A stretch of DNA of 64,000 nucleotides from Comamonas testosteroni (GTDB lineage Bacteria > Pseudomonadota > Gammaproteobacteria > Burkholderiales > Burkholderiaceae_C), in NCBI RefSeq assembly GCF_003569915.1, contig NZ_KZ984439.1, positions 1 through 64,000 on the forward strand, read 5' to 3'. A program made the translations under genes and the position numbers. Positions within the stretch are counted from its first letter, which is position 1. Each line of letters begins with the position of its first letter. Under the pieces are notes generated by a model. That model did not search any database. It saw nothing but the letters and a program-made list of their open reading frames with translations, and was not told the DNA's origin. Positions 34,837 through 43,688 of the stretch are shown one piece after another.

Positions 34837-36072
34837 ATGGCAATCGTTGAAGTCAAAGTTCCCCAGCTGTCCGAGTCCATCACTGAAGCCACCATGCTGA
34901 CCTGGAAGAAGAAGGTCGGTGAAGCCGTGGCCGTCGATGAAATCCTCATCGAAGTGGAAACCGACAAGGTTGTGCTCGAAGTGCCCGCTCCCGCAGCTGG
35001 CGTGATCGTGGAAATCCTGCAAGGCGACGGTGCGACCGTGACTGCCGAGCAGCTGATCGCCAAGATCGACACCGCTGCTGTGGCTGGTGCTGCAGCTCCC
35101 GCTCCCGCCGCTGCTGCCCCGGCTCCTGCTGCTGCCCCCGTGGCCGCTGCTGCCAGCGCAGACAAGAGCGGTGTGGCCATGCCCGCCGCTGCCAAGATCC
35201 TGGCCGACAACAACCTGTCCGCTGCCAACGTGGCTGGCACAGGCAAGGACGGCCGCGTGACCAAGGGCGACGCCCTGGGAGCCATCAAGGCTGGCGCTGC
35301 TATCCCCACAGGCGCTCCCAAGGCAGCTCTGCCTCAAGTGGCCGCTCCTGCTGGCAAGGAAGACCTGGGCGAGCGTCCAGAGCAGCGCGTGCCCATGACA
35401 CGTCTGCGTGCCCGTATCGCCGAGCGTCTGCTGCAATCGCAAGCGACCAACGCCATCCTGACCACGTTCAACGAAGTGAACATGGCTCCCGTGATGGAAC
35501 TGCGCAAGAAGTTCCAGGACCAGTTCACCAAGGAACATGGCGTGAAGCTGGGCTTCATGTCCTTCTTCGTCAAGGCTGCTGTGCACGCCCTGAAGAAGTT
35601 CCCTGCAGTCAACGCTTCGATCGACGGCAACGACATCATCTATCACGGCTACTTCGACATCGGTATCGCTGTCAGCTCGCCTCGTGGTTTGGTGGTGCCA
35701 ATTCTGCGCAACGCTGACCAGATGAGCTTTGCCGACATCGAAAAGAAGATTGCCGAATTCGGTCAGAAGGCCAAGGACGGCAAGCTGGGCATTGAAGAAA
35801 TGACAGGCGGCACCTTCTCCATCTCCAATGGCGGTACTTTCGGCTCGATGATGTCCACCCCCATCATCAACCCCCCTCAGTCCGCCATCCTGGGCGTGCA
35901 CGCCACCAAGGACCGCGCTGTGGTCGAAAACGGTCAGATCGTGATTCGTCCCATGAACTATCTGGCCATGTCCTATGACCACCGCATCATCGACGGCCGC
36001 GAAGCCGTGCTGAGCCTGGTGGCCATGAAGGATGCGCTGGAAGATCCTTCTCGTCTCCTGTTTGATCTGTAA
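34837..36072 (+). CDS. odhB: 2-oxoglutarate dehydrogenase E2 (dihydrolipoyl succinyltransferase)
   Basis: The acyltransferase core of the complex: takes the succinyl group on lipoate to CoA. Of 411 residues, 1-77 form one lipoyl domain with Lys44 in [12 protein letters not shown] long Ala/Pro linker follows (about 84-112), then the E1/E3-binding domain ([20 protein letters not shown]), then the catalytic domain with the active-site [10 protein letters not shown] (His382, Asp386). It starts after GGAAGAA. A terminator-like hairpin (36095-36125) lies between it and lpd. Also called sucB. Confidence 0.98.
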   Translation: MAIVEVKVPQLSESITEATMLTWKKKVGEAVAVDEILIEVETDKVVLEVPAPAAGVIVEILQGDGATVTAEQLIAKIDTAAVAGAAAPAPAAAAPAPAAAPVAAAASADKSGVAMPAAAKILADNNLSAANVAGTGKDGRVTKGDALGAIKAGAAIPTGAPKAALPQVAAPAGKEDLGERPEQRVPMTRLRARIAERLLQSQATNAILTTFNEVNMAPVMELRKKFQDQFTKEHGVKLGFMSFFVKAAVHALKKFPAVNASIDGNDIIYHGYFDIGIAVSSPRGLVVPILRNADQMSFADIEKKIAEFGQKAKDGKLGIEEMTGGTFSISNGGTFGSMMSTPIINPPQSAILGVHATKDRAVVENGQIVIRPMNYLAMSYDHRIIDGREAVLSLVAMKDALEDPSRLLFDL

Positions 36073-36094
36073 TTCAACAGACCGAGCTTCTACA

Positions 36095-36125
36095 AAGCCC
36101 ACCACCAAAAGCGGTGGGCTTTTTT
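36095..36125 (+). terminator. Terminator/attenuator between odhB and lpd
   Basis: AAGCCCACC / GGTGGGCTT, 9-bp stem, followed by a run of six T. It lies 22 bp after odhB and 29 bp before lpd, so it may reduce read-through and set a lower lpd level, or lpd may have its own promoter. Confidence 0.88.
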
Positions 36126-36153
36126 CGAGTTAAACAGAGAAAAGATTTACATC

Positions 36154-37581
36154 ATGAGCAAGCAATTTGACGTCGTCGTGATCGGCGCTGGCCCTGGCGG
36201 CTATATCGCTGCTATCCGCGCAGCACAACTGGGTTTCAACGTCGCCTGTATCGACGAGTGGAAGAACGCCGCTGGCGGCGCTGCTCCTGGCGGCACCTGC
36301 ACCAACGTGGGTTGCATTCCCTCCAAGGCGCTGCTGCAGTCTTCCGAGCATTTTGAACATGCCAAGCTGCACTTTGCGGACCATGGCATCTCCACCGGCA
36401 AGGTCGAGATGGATGTGGCCAAGATGATTGCCCGCAAGCAAGGCATCGTGAAGCAAAACAACGACGGCATCCTGTACCTGTTCAAGAAGAACAAGGTTAC
36501 GTTCTTCCACGGCCGCGGCTCTTTCGAGAAGGCTGTTGAAGGCGGCTACGCCATCAAGGTTGCTGGCAAGGAAGAAGAAGTCATCACCGGCAAGCAGATC
36601 ATCATCGCTACCGGCTCCAACGCCCGTGCGCTGCCCGGCGTGCCTTTCGATGAAGAGAACATCCTCTCCAACGACGGCGCTCTGGATCTGGCCAAGGTGC
36701 CGAAGAAGCTGGGCCTGATCGGCTCTGGCGTGATCGGCCTGGAAATGGGTTCGGTCTGGCGTCGTCTGGGTGCGGAAGTGACCGTGCTGGAAGGCATGGA
36801 CAAGTTCCTGCCTGCCGTGGACGAGCAGATCGCCAAGGAAGCCAAGAAGGCTTTCGACAAGCAAGGTCTGAAGATCGAGCTGGGCGTGAAGGTGGGCGAG
36901 GTCAAGACCTCCAAGAAGGGCGTGTCCGTGGCCTACACCAATGCCAAGGGCGAAGCTCAGGCGCTGGAAGTGGAAAAGCTGATCGTCTCCATCGGCCGTA
37001 CTGCCAACACCATTGGCCTGAACGTGGAAGCCGTGGGCCTGGCCCTGGACGAGCGTGGCGCCATTGTGGTGGACGATCTGTGCAAGACCAATCTGCCTGG
37101 CGTGTGGGCGGTGGGCGACGTGGTGCGTGGCCCCATGCTGGCGCACAAGGCGGAAGAAGAAGCCGTGGCCGTGGCCGAGCGTATCGCTGGCCAGCATGGT
37201 CACGTGAACTTTAACACCATCCCCTTCGTGATCTACACCAGCCCCGAAGTGGCATGGGTGGGTCGCACCGAGCAGCAGCTCAAGGCCGATGGCGTGAAGT
37301 ACAAGGCTGGCTCCTTCCCCTTCCTGGCCAACGGCCGCGCACGCGCTTTGGGCGATACCACCGGTATGGTCAAGTTCGTGTCGGATGCCGAGACCGATGA
37401 AATCCTGGGCGTGCACATGGTGGGCCCCATGGTGTCCGAGCTGATCTCCGAAGCCGTGGTGGCCATGGAGTTCAAGGCATCGAGCGAAGACATCGCGCGC
37501 ATCTGCCATGCACACCCCTCGCTGTCCGAGTCCACCAAGGAAGCGGCTCTGGCCGTGGACAAGCGCACTCTGAATTTCTAA
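36154..37581 (+). CDS. lpdA: Dihydrolipoamide dehydrogenase (E3)
   Basis: The FAD disulphide oxidoreductase that reoxidises lipoate in 2-oxoacid dehydrogenases with NAD+. It has 475 residues: FAD fold VVIGAGPGGYIAAIRAAQLG (8-27), redox-active pair C49/C54 in GGTCTNVGCIPSKALL, NAD fold LIGSGVIGLEMGSVWRRLG, and the C-terminal dimer domain with catalytic His in CHAHPSLSE. It is third in odhA-odhB-lpd but separated from odhB by a strong hairpin. It can also serve pyruvate dehydrogenase or glycine cleavage; the linkage favours the oxoglutarate complex. Confidence 0.97.
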   Translation: MSKQFDVVVIGAGPGGYIAAIRAAQLGFNVACIDEWKNAAGGAAPGGTCTNVGCIPSKALLQSSEHFEHAKLHFADHGISTGKVEMDVAKMIARKQGIVKQNNDGILYLFKKNKVTFFHGRGSFEKAVEGGYAIKVAGKEEEVITGKQIIIATGSNARALPGVPFDEENILSNDGALDLAKVPKKLGLIGSGVIGLEMGSVWRRLGAEVTVLEGMDKFLPAVDEQIAKEAKKAFDKQGLKIELGVKVGEVKTSKKGVSVAYTNAKGEAQALEVEKLIVSIGRTANTIGLNVEAVGLALDERGAIVVDDLCKTNLPGVWAVGDVVRGPMLAHKAEEEAVAVAERIAGQHGHVNFNTIPFVIYTSPEVAWVGRTEQQLKADGVKYKAGSFPFLANGRARALGDTTGMVKFVSDAETDEILGVHMVGPMVSELISEAVVAMEFKASSEDIARICHAHPSLSESTKEAALAVDKRTLNF

Positions 37582-37669
37582 GGTTTCATTCAGTCTTGCG
37601 CGCAGGCTTATGACATGGCTGTAATGTGCCCGCGCGCAAGCTGAGTTTTCTTTTTGAAATTCCAGCGAA

Positions 37670-37717
37670 AATAGCTGCAAGCGCTTAGTTCATAAGCGCT
37701 TGCAGCTATTGTTTTTT
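37670..37717. repeat. Perfect 18-bp inverted repeat (family-related) between lpd and zapE
   Basis: AATAGCTGCAAGCGCTTA (37670-37687), loop GTTCA, then its exact reverse complement (37693-37710) and GTTTTTT. The ATAGCTGC opening links it to the dispersed repeat family. The hairpin plus T-run could also terminate lpd transcription 20 bp before zapE. Confidence 0.75.
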
Positions 37718-37737
37718 GAGCATCTGGAGACGAGACG

Positions 37738-38835
37738 GTGAATGTAAAACAGGCCTACGAGGCAGAACTGGCCGCCAAGGGTTTTAAAAGCGATCCCGCG
37801 CAACTGCGCGCTGTCGAGGCGCTGCAGCGCTGTGCCGATGACTGGACCGTCTACAAGAACAAACGCTCCAACGCGCTCAAGAAGCTGCTCAACCACCCCG
37901 ACTTGCCCAAGGGCGTCTATATGTACGGCGGGGTAGGGCGCGGCAAAAGCTTTCTGATGGATTGCTTTTTCAACGCCGTGCCCATCAAGCGCAAGGTGCG
38001 ACTGCACTTTCACGAATTCATGCGCGAAGTGCACCGCGAGATGCACCTCATGCAGGGCACGCAGAACCCGCTCGATGCGCTGGGTGCCAAGATCTCCAAG
38101 AAGTACAAGCTGATCTGCTTTGACGAGTTCCATGTCTCCGACATCACGGATGCCATGATTCTCTACAAGCTGCTGGAGTCGCTGTTTGCCAATGGCGTGG
38201 GCTTTGTCACCACATCGAACTTCGAGCCTGACGGTCTGTACCCCGGCGGCCTGCACCGTGACCGCATCCTGCCCGCGATTGAGCTGCTCAAAGAGCGCAT
38301 GGAAATCATCAACGTGGACAACGGCACCGACTACCGTCGCCGCACGCTGGAAGATGCCAAGCTCTACCACTGCCCGCTGGGTCCTGAGGCGGATGCGGCC
38401 ATGGAGGATACTTTCAACCGCTTGGCCGAGGCCAAGGATGAAGAACCGGTCATGCAGATCGAAACGCGCAAGATTGCGGCCAAGCGCCGAGCGGGCGGCA
38501 TGATCTGGTTTGACTTCCGCGAGCTGTGCGGCGGCCCGCGCTCGCAAAACGATTACCTGGAAATTGCCACGCAGTTCCATACGATTTTGCTGTCCGATGT
38601 GCCCGAGTTGCATGTGAACATGGCGTCGGCCGCGCGCCGCTTCACGCTGCTGGTGGACGTGCTGTATGACCGTCATGTCAAGCTCATCATCTCGGCTGCC
38701 GTGCCGCCCGAGAAGATCTACACCGAAGGCCCGCTGGCCCACGAGTTTCCGCGCACGGTCTCGCGCCTGAACGAGATGCAGTCCAAGGAATATCTGGCCC
38801 TGGAGCGCCGCGTGGTGGATACCAGCCTGACCTGA
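37738..38835 (+). CDS. zapE: Cell division ATPase ZapE (AFG1/LACE1 family)
   Basis: A 365-residue P-loop ATPase of the AFG1-like family; ZapE of E. coli acts at the FtsZ ring late in division, especially under low oxygen. It begins with GTG at 37738 (MNVKQAYEAELAAKGF). Walker A GGVGRGKSFLMD lies at 64-75, Walker B LICFDEFHVSD at about 120-130, sensor TTSNFEPDGLYPGGLHRDR follows, and the family's FRELCGGPRSQNDYLEIA block lies in the C-terminal part. It lies downstream of the odh/lpd genes, a frequent neighbourhood in this bacterial group. It is separated from lpd by a terminator-like palindrome. Confidence 0.93.
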   Translation: MNVKQAYEAELAAKGFKSDPAQLRAVEALQRCADDWTVYKNKRSNALKKLLNHPDLPKGVYMYGGVGRGKSFLMDCFFNAVPIKRKVRLHFHEFMREVHREMHLMQGTQNPLDALGAKISKKYKLICFDEFHVSDITDAMILYKLLESLFANGVGFVTTSNFEPDGLYPGGLHRDRILPAIELLKERMEIINVDNGTDYRRRTLEDAKLYHCPLGPEADAAMEDTFNRLAEAKDEEPVMQIETRKIAAKRRAGGMIWFDFRELCGGPRSQNDYLEIATQFHTILLSDVPELHVNMASAARRFTLLVDVLYDRHVKLIISAAVPPEKIYTEGPLAHEFPRTVSRLNEMQSKEYLALERRVVDTSLT

Positions 38836-38888
38836 GTCGTTAAGATGCACAGTTCCGGGCTTTGTGTCCTGTATTCCCGTTTCTGAAG

Positions 38889-39656
38889 ATGTCCAAGTTT
38901 CCTGCCTCGATTTCCGCCTGTCTTGACCGCGCTGCGCGATGGGCTCTGCTGCCTGCGGCGGCGCTGTGCATGATCGGCGCGCCGGCGGCTGCCGAGCCGG
39001 TGGCCGCTGCGCCCGGTGGCGCGGCCAAGCAGGCCCAGAAAGCGACTCAGGACAAGGAGCGTGAACGCCTGCGCAAGAGCTGGGATGCGGAGCGCAAGGA
39101 GCTGCAGGGCAAGCGCGCGGTGATCGAAGAGCAGCGCCTCGCTGATGAAAAGCTCTGCTACCAGAAGTTTGCGGTGGAAGGGTGCCTGGCCGAGGCTCGT
39201 GGCGTTGCCCGGGAAAAAGACGCACCGCTGCGCGCGCGGGAGCTGGAAATCAACGACCTGGAGCGCAAGGAAAAGGCGGCCGAGCGGCTCAAGGCCATTG
39301 AGGAGAAGAAAGCCGATAACGCCGCCGTGCCAATGAAGTCCCAGCAACGCGAGAAAGGCCCGCGCAATGCTCCGGGGCCTCAGGGCTCAGGCGCCAAGCC
39401 GCCCGTGGATGAGGCCGCCGCCCGCGCCCAGCGTCAGGCTGAGGCCCAGCAGCGCGCCGCCAGGCAGGCTGATTACGTGCGCAGCCACGAGCAAAACCGT
39501 GCCAAGGCCGAGCAGGGCCGCGCCGAGCGCGAAGCCAAGGCCCGAGCGGACTACGAAGCCAAGCTCAAGGCCGCAGAGGACCACAAGGCCAGCGTGCTGA
39601 AGAAAGCGCAGGAGGGCGGCAGCAAGTCGGCCCCGCTGCCAGCACCTGCTCAGTGA
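38889..39656 (+). CDS. Secreted coiled-coil hypothetical protein
   Basis: Not recognised as a named family. The 255-residue protein starts at ATG 38889 with a Sec signal (MSKFPASISACLDRAARWAL, cleavage near PAAAEP). The rest is highly charged and Ala/Glu/Lys/Arg-rich helix: AKQAQKATQDKERERLRKSW, ERKEKAAERLKAIEEKKADN, ARAQRQAEAQQRAARQADYV, a long coiled coil or stalk. A pair of cysteines (KLCYQKFAVEGCLAEAR) at about 98 and 107 recurs in small periplasmic proteins of this bacterial group. It ends with a Pro-rich tail. It lies 53 bp after zapE, co-directional, possibly in the same unit. The role is unknown; a cell-envelope structural or scaffold role is only a guess. Confidence 0.7.
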   Translation: MSKFPASISACLDRAARWALLPAAALCMIGAPAAAEPVAAAPGGAAKQAQKATQDKERERLRKSWDAERKELQGKRAVIEEQRLADEKLCYQKFAVEGCLAEARGVAREKDAPLRARELEINDLERKEKAAERLKAIEEKKADNAAVPMKSQQREKGPRNAPGPQGSGAKPPVDEAAARAQRQAEAQQRAARQADYVRSHEQNRAKAEQGRAEREAKARADYEAKLKAAEDHKASVLKKAQEGGSKSAPLPAPAQ

Positions 39657-39722
39657 TGATTTGCTATCAAAATGATTGTTGATGCCCTATATGTTGTAAG
39701 GACATGCGGCATTTTTTGCTGT
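39656..39722 (+). repeat. Dispersed repeat, copy H (divergent)
   Basis: TTTGCTATCAAAATGATTGT then GATGCCCTATATGTTGTAAG and a GGCATTTTTTGCTG end. It resembles the family core (GCCTATATG, T-rich end) but is more diverged. It separates the coiled-coil gene from the convergent phosphatase gene. Confidence 0.4.
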
Positions 39723-39732
39723 AAATAGAGGC

Positions 39733-40500
39733 TTAAGCGACTGTTTCTGCCGCTTCCAGCTTCAAAATCGCCAGCGACAGGTTGTCGCCACCGCCGTTGG
39801 CCCGCTGGCGGGCTTTCTCGATCAGGAACTGCGAGGCTTCGCGTGGCGACAGGGCTTCCAGCACCGCGCCCAGCTCCTGGCTGGTGAAGTAGTGCCATAC
39901 GCCGTCCGAGCAGGCCATCAGCGTATCGCCGGGTTGCAGCCTCTCGATCACGTGGTGGCCGGTCGGTGGGGACGCTTCGGCACCCAGGCAACCCAGCAAG
40001 ATATTGGACTGCGGATGGTTGTGCGCCTGCTCTTCGGTCAGATCGCCGCGATCGACCAGCGCCTGCACATAGGAGTGGTCCTTGCTGCGGTGCACCTGGC
40101 TGGCACCGTGAAAGTGATACAGGCGCGAGTCGCCGGAGTGCATGAAGTGGCCTGTGCCGTCCGGCAGCACCACAAAGGCGGCAATCGTGCTGTGGGGCTC
40201 TTCCTCGGCGGCAATGGCCGTGAGCCGGATGACGGTGTGCGCATCCTGCACAATGGTGCGCAGCAGGCGGGTGCAGTCTTCGTGTGAGGGCTCGAAGCGT
40301 TCAAACAGCTGGCGCGCCGTGAGCATGACCTGGTCCGAGGCCTTGCGCCCGCCGCTGCGCCCGCCCATGCCGTCCGCCACCACGCCCAGAATGCAGCCCT
40401 TGGCATAGGGGTGGGGCATCAGCAGAACCTGATCCTGCTGGTACTCCCGGTCCCCACGATGTATGCCTGTGGCAGCCTGAATGCGGTAGCTGGGTGACAT
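39733..40500 (-). CDS. PP2C-type serine/threonine phosphatase
   Basis: A 255-residue metal-dependent PP2C phosphatase. Metal-binding Asp residues lie in the family motifs: HRGDREYQQDQVL at about 14-25, GVVADGMGGRSGG (about 39-51), HSGDSRLYHFHG, CSDGVWHYFTSQEL and NGGGDNLSLAILKL at the C-terminus. It removes phosphate from Ser/Thr and usually works with a Ser/Thr kinase, but no kinase gene is seen in the window. A long open frame upstream overlaps dinG and is not used; ATG 40500 gives the family N-terminus. The product is cytosolic and monocistronic. It is divergent from dinG across only 84 bp. Confidence 0.85.
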   Translation of the reverse strand: MSPSYRIQAATGIHRGDREYQQDQVLLMPHPYAKGCILGVVADGMGGRSGGRKASDQVMLTARQLFERFEPSHEDCTRLLRTIVQDAHTVIRLTAIAAEEEPHSTIAAFVVLPDGTGHFMHSGDSRLYHFHGASQVHRSKDHSYVQALVDRGDLTEEQAHNHPQSNILLGCLGAEASPPTGHHVIERLQPGDTLMACSDGVWHYFTSQELGAVLEALSPREASQFLIEKARQRANGGGDNLSLAILKLEAAETVA

Positions 40501-40584
40501 GGGGGAGTGTTGCCGTTTGTATGGGGTTTGCATTTTATCGTCGCGCGGCGCGTTTTCTGTGCCCGCAAGGAAAGTGACGCAGTC

Positions 40585-42621
40585 TTGAGTCAATTGTTGG
40601 ATGCGGTTGCTGCCGCTTTTATGCCGCAAGGCGCACTGTCCGAGGCCGAGCCCGCATTTCGCCCGCGCCCAGGCCAGACCCAGATGGCGCTGGCCGTGGC
40701 CGAGGCCATTGAAGACGCCGCCGTGCTGGTGGTGCAGGCAGGCACGGGCGTGGGCAAGACCTACGCCTACCTGGTGCCAGCACTCTACAGCGGCCAGCGC
40801 GTGATGGTCTCCACTGCCACCAAGGCGTTGCAGGACCAACTCTTTGCCCGCGATCTGCCGCGCCTCGTGCATGGCCTGGGCCTGCCGCTGCGCATGGCGC
40901 GGCTCAAGGGGCGTTCCTCCTATCTGTGTATCGAGCGGCTGCAGCGTGTGCGCCAGGGCCGCACAGCGCCGCAGGACCCGCAGGTGCTGCGCCAGGTGGC
41001 CGATGTGGAGAGGTGGGCCAGAACCACGCGCACCGGGGATCTGGCCGAGCTGGCCGCGCTGGACGAGCGCTCGGCCGTGGTCCCGCTGGTGACATCGACC
41101 AAGGACAACTGCCTGGGCTCGGGCTGCGCACACTGGCAAAGCTGCCATGTGAACCTGGCGCGCCAGCAGGCGCTGGAGGCTGACGTGGTCGTCGTCAACC
41201 ACCACCTTCTGTTTGCCGATCTGGATGTGCGCGATTCAGGCATGGCCCAACTGCTGCCCAGCACGGGCGTGGTGGTGATTGATGAGGCTCACCAGCTCAA
41301 CGACATTGGCGTGCAGTTTGCGGGCGAGGCGCTTTCCAGCCAGCAGCTCGTAGGTTATGCACGTGATGCGCTGCGGCTGACGCAGGAGCATGCGCGCGGC
41401 ATGGCCGACTGGCTGGTGCTGTGCGCCACGCTGGAGCAGGCTATGCGGGAGCTGCGCCTTGAGGCAGGCAAGCCGCCGGCGGGCGGGCGCCTGCCGTGGC
41501 AGGCGGTGACGCCGCAGGGGCTGGACGCCCAGCGCTGGCGTGCAGCGTTGGTGCGGCTGGGCCAGAGCCTGCGTGCCTTGCTGACCCCGCTGGCCACCAT
41601 GGAGGTCATGGCCGCCGACTTGCAGCGCCTGTACGAGCGCGGCTGCGCGCTGTTGGCCCGGCTGGCACGTTTCACGGCTGCGGCCGATGAAGACTCGGTG
41701 CGCTGGCTGGAGATCGGTCACCAGCACCTGCGCATGCTGGAGTCGCCGCTGACGATTGCGCGCATCCTGCAAGAGCGCTTGCTGCAGCGCAGCCCCGTAG
41801 AGGATATTGAAAATGATAGCAATCTGCCTAAACAACATCTAGGCAAGACCTGGATTTTTACCTCAGCCACGCTAGGCCATGATGAACAGCTGAGCTGGTT
41901 TACTGAACCCTGCGGCCTGCGCGGTGCGCGGGTGCTGAAGGTGCAAAGCCCATTTGACTATCAACGCAACTCTGCGCTGTATGTGCCCCAGCCTTTTGCC
42001 GCCGCGGGCAGCGCCCCGCATAGCCTGCAGGTCGCGCAACTGGTGCTGGATGCGGCGCAGCGCATCGGCGGGCGCACGCTGGTGCTGACCACCACGATCA
42101 AGGCCTTGCAAGCCATCAGCGAATCGCTGCGTGCGTCGCTGGGCCTGTTTGCCGATCTCGATGTGCTGGTGCAGGGCGAGGCACCCAAGCTGGCCTTGAT
42201 CGAGCGCTTCATGGCCGCAGGTGCCGTGCGTTCGCAGCGCGGCGCAATTTTGGTGGCCTCGGCCACGTTCTGGGAAGGGGTGGATTTGCCCGGCGATGTG
42301 CTGCAGATGGTGGTCATCGACAAGCTGCCGTTTCCCCCTCCTGACGACCCACTGGTCGAAGCGCGTTCAAGACGGCTGGAGAGCGTGGGCCGTGCGGCGT
42401 TTCATGACTACATGCTGCCCGAGGCCGCCATGGCGTTGCGCCAGGGCGCGGGCCGTCTGATCCGCAGCGAAACCGATCGGGGTGTGCTGGTGGTCTGTGA
42501 CACCAGGCTGCTGACCATGGGCTACGGCGCAGAGCTGATCGCGGCGCTGCCGCCCATGCGGCTGCTGGGCAGTCAGGCCGAGTTCGAGGCTGCGCTGTGT
42601 GATTTGCGCCAGGCGCCGTAA
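40585..42621 (+). CDS. DinG/YoaA-family ATP-dependent DNA helicase
   Basis: An XPD-like 5'-3' superfamily 2 helicase, 678 residues from TTG 40585 (AAGGAA lies 12 nt upstream). The translation begins MSQLLDAVAAAF. Walker A is QAGTGVGKTYAYLVPAL (from 51). The iron-sulphur cluster cysteines lie in KDNCLGSGCAHWQSCHVNLA. The DEAH box is VVIDEAHQLND, and later motifs include TSATLGHDEQLSWF, SATFWEGVDLPGD and QGAGRLIRSETDRGVLVV. It repairs or unwinds R-loops and damage-related structures; YoaA is the closer homologue in many betaproteobacteria. Oddity: residues about 409-422 (ENDSNLPKQHLG) come from a repeat copy inside the gene (41807-41860) and may be an insert just before KTWIFTSATLG. Confidence 0.93.
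   Translation: MSQLLDAVAAAFMPQGALSEAEPAFRPRPGQTQMALAVAEAIEDAAVLVVQAGTGVGKTYAYLVPALYSGQRVMVSTATKALQDQLFARDLPRLVHGLGLPLRMARLKGRSSYLCIERLQRVRQGRTAPQDPQVLRQVADVERWARTTRTGDLAELAALDERSAVVPLVTSTKDNCLGSGCAHWQSCHVNLARQQALEADVVVVNHHLLFADLDVRDSGMAQLLPSTGVVVIDEAHQLNDIGVQFAGEALSSQQLVGYARDALRLTQEHARGMADWLVLCATLEQAMRELRLEAGKPPAGGRLPWQAVTPQGLDAQRWRAALVRLGQSLRALLTPLATMEVMAADLQRLYERGCALLARLARFTAAADEDSVRWLEIGHQHLRMLESPLTIARILQERLLQRSPVEDIENDSNLPKQHLGKTWIFTSATLGHDEQLSWFTEPCGLRGARVLKVQSPFDYQRNSALYVPQPFAAAGSAPHSLQVAQLVLDAAQRIGGRTLVLTTTIKALQAISESLRASLGLFADLDVLVQGEAPKLALIERFMAAGAVRSQRGAILVASATFWEGVDLPGDVLQMVVIDKLPFPPPDDPLVEARSRRLESVGRAAFHDYMLPEAAMALRQGAGRLIRSETDRGVLVVCDTRLLTMGYGAELIAALPPMRLLGSQAEFEAALCDLRQAP
41807..41860 (+). 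repeat. Dispersed repeat-like insertion inside the DinG/YoaA gene, copy I
   Basis: TTGAAAATGATAGCAATCTG then CCTAAACAACATCTAGGCAA is AT-rich within GC-rich coding DNA and carries the family's GATAGC box and T-rich end. It preserves the reading frame and encodes ENDSNLPKQHLG. Confidence 0.45.
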
Positions 42622-42630
42622 GCACAAAAA

Positions 42631-42658
42631 AAGGCTGCGAACAACGCAGCCTTCTTTC
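42631..42658. terminator. Terminator between helicase gene and bamD
   Basis: AAGGCTGCG / CGCAGCCTT, 9-bp stem with AACAA loop. The minus strand ends in a run of T (aaaaaaa at 42624-42632 on +), so it suits bamD best; the plus strand ends TTCTTT. It lies between the convergent helicase and bamD genes. Confidence 0.82.
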
Positions 42659-42677
42659 GGTTCAAGCCGTGAAGGGC

Positions 42678-43496
42678 TTACCAGAGCTTCCACCAGGACT
42701 TTTTCTGATCGGCGGAGAACTTGACTTCGGAGTTGGCACCGTAAGTCTTTTCCATCACGCGCTGGGCGTCATCGCGCAGCTGGGTCATGCCCAGAGCGTC
42801 ATAGGACTTGATCAGCACCACCATGGCGTCGCGCACGGCGGGCACGTTCTGGTAGTCCTTGACGGCAGCCTGCGCGCGCGCAATGGCAGCCACATAGGCT
42901 CCGCGGCCATAGTAGTACTTGGCCACATGGACTTCGTACTGGGCCAGCGAGTTCACGATGTACTGCATGCGCTGGCGCGAATCTTCGGCGTACTTGGATT
43001 CGGGAAAGCGCGTCACCAGCTCGCGAAAGGCTTCATAGGAGTCCTTGGCCGCCTTCTGGTCGCGCTCGGACAGATCCTGGCGAGTCAGCCAGCCAAACAT
43101 GCCCAGGTTGTCATTAAAGTTGACCAGGCCCTTGAGGTAGAGCGCGTAGTCCATGGCAGGGCTTGCGGGGTGCAGCTTCATGAAGCGGTCCAGCGTGGCC
43201 AGGGCCTGGACTTTTTCACCGCCCTTGTACTGGGCATAGGCTTTTTCAAGCTGCGCCTGTTGGGCCAGGGGCGTGCCAGCGGCGCGGCCCTCGAGCTTTT
43301 CGAACAGAGGCACGGCCTTGTCGTAAGCGCCCGAAGAGGATTCGTCGCGCGCTTCGGTGTAGATGCGATCGGGTGTCCACTTGGCCGTCGGGTCATCCTT
43401 GGTGCTGGAGCAGCCGGCCAGGGCAGCGGCAACTAACACGGCAGGAACTAGAGTCAGTGAAATACGCGGCATGGTGGACAGTTTTCTGACAGTCAT
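42678..43496 (-). CDS. bamD: Outer-membrane assembly lipoprotein BamD
   Basis: A lipoprotein of the BAM complex that folds outer-membrane barrels. The protein has 272 residues from ATG 43496; ATG 43472 (MPRISLTLVPAV) is nearly as likely. The lipobox LAGC places the acylated Cys before SSTKDDP. The rest is a chain of TPR-like repeats: WTPDRIYTEARDESSSGAYD, GGEKVQALATLDRFMKLHPA, AFRELVTRFPESKYAEDSRQ, HVAKYYYGRGAYVAAIARAQ, the last being the classic BamD/ComL signature. It is monocistronic, divergent from dnaE, with a 192-bp gap. Essential in most Gram-negatives. Confidence 0.96.
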   Translation of the reverse strand: MTVRKLSTMPRISLTLVPAVLVAAALAGCSSTKDDPTAKWTPDRIYTEARDESSSGAYDKAVPLFEKLEGRAAGTPLAQQAQLEKAYAQYKGGEKVQALATLDRFMKLHPASPAMDYALYLKGLVNFNDNLGMFGWLTRQDLSERDQKAAKDSYEAFRELVTRFPESKYAEDSRQRMQYIVNSLAQYEVHVAKYYYGRGAYVAAIARAQAAVKDYQNVPAVRDAMVVLIKSYDALGMTQLRDDAQRVMEKTYGANSEVKFSADQKKSWWKLW

Positions 43497-43688
43497 TGGC
43501 TGGAAGTTGGACAGGCCGGTCTGGCGCTGCGAATTGGCGTAAAACCACACCATACACCACCGCGCTGGGGGACCGGGAGCAAAGCATTGTAATGGGGCGC
43601 TGCCGTCATGGGCTGCCTTGCGTCGCCATTTGGCCCGGTCTTTACGCATTGAGACGGTCCGGCAGAGTCATTGAGCGCGCAGGGACGC

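Noticed and set aside
40501..41205. N-terminal extension of the PP2C phosphatase over the helicase gene
   Set aside because: The extra residues have no similarity to phosphatases and lie antisense to conserved helicase motifs; the domain is complete from ATG 40500.
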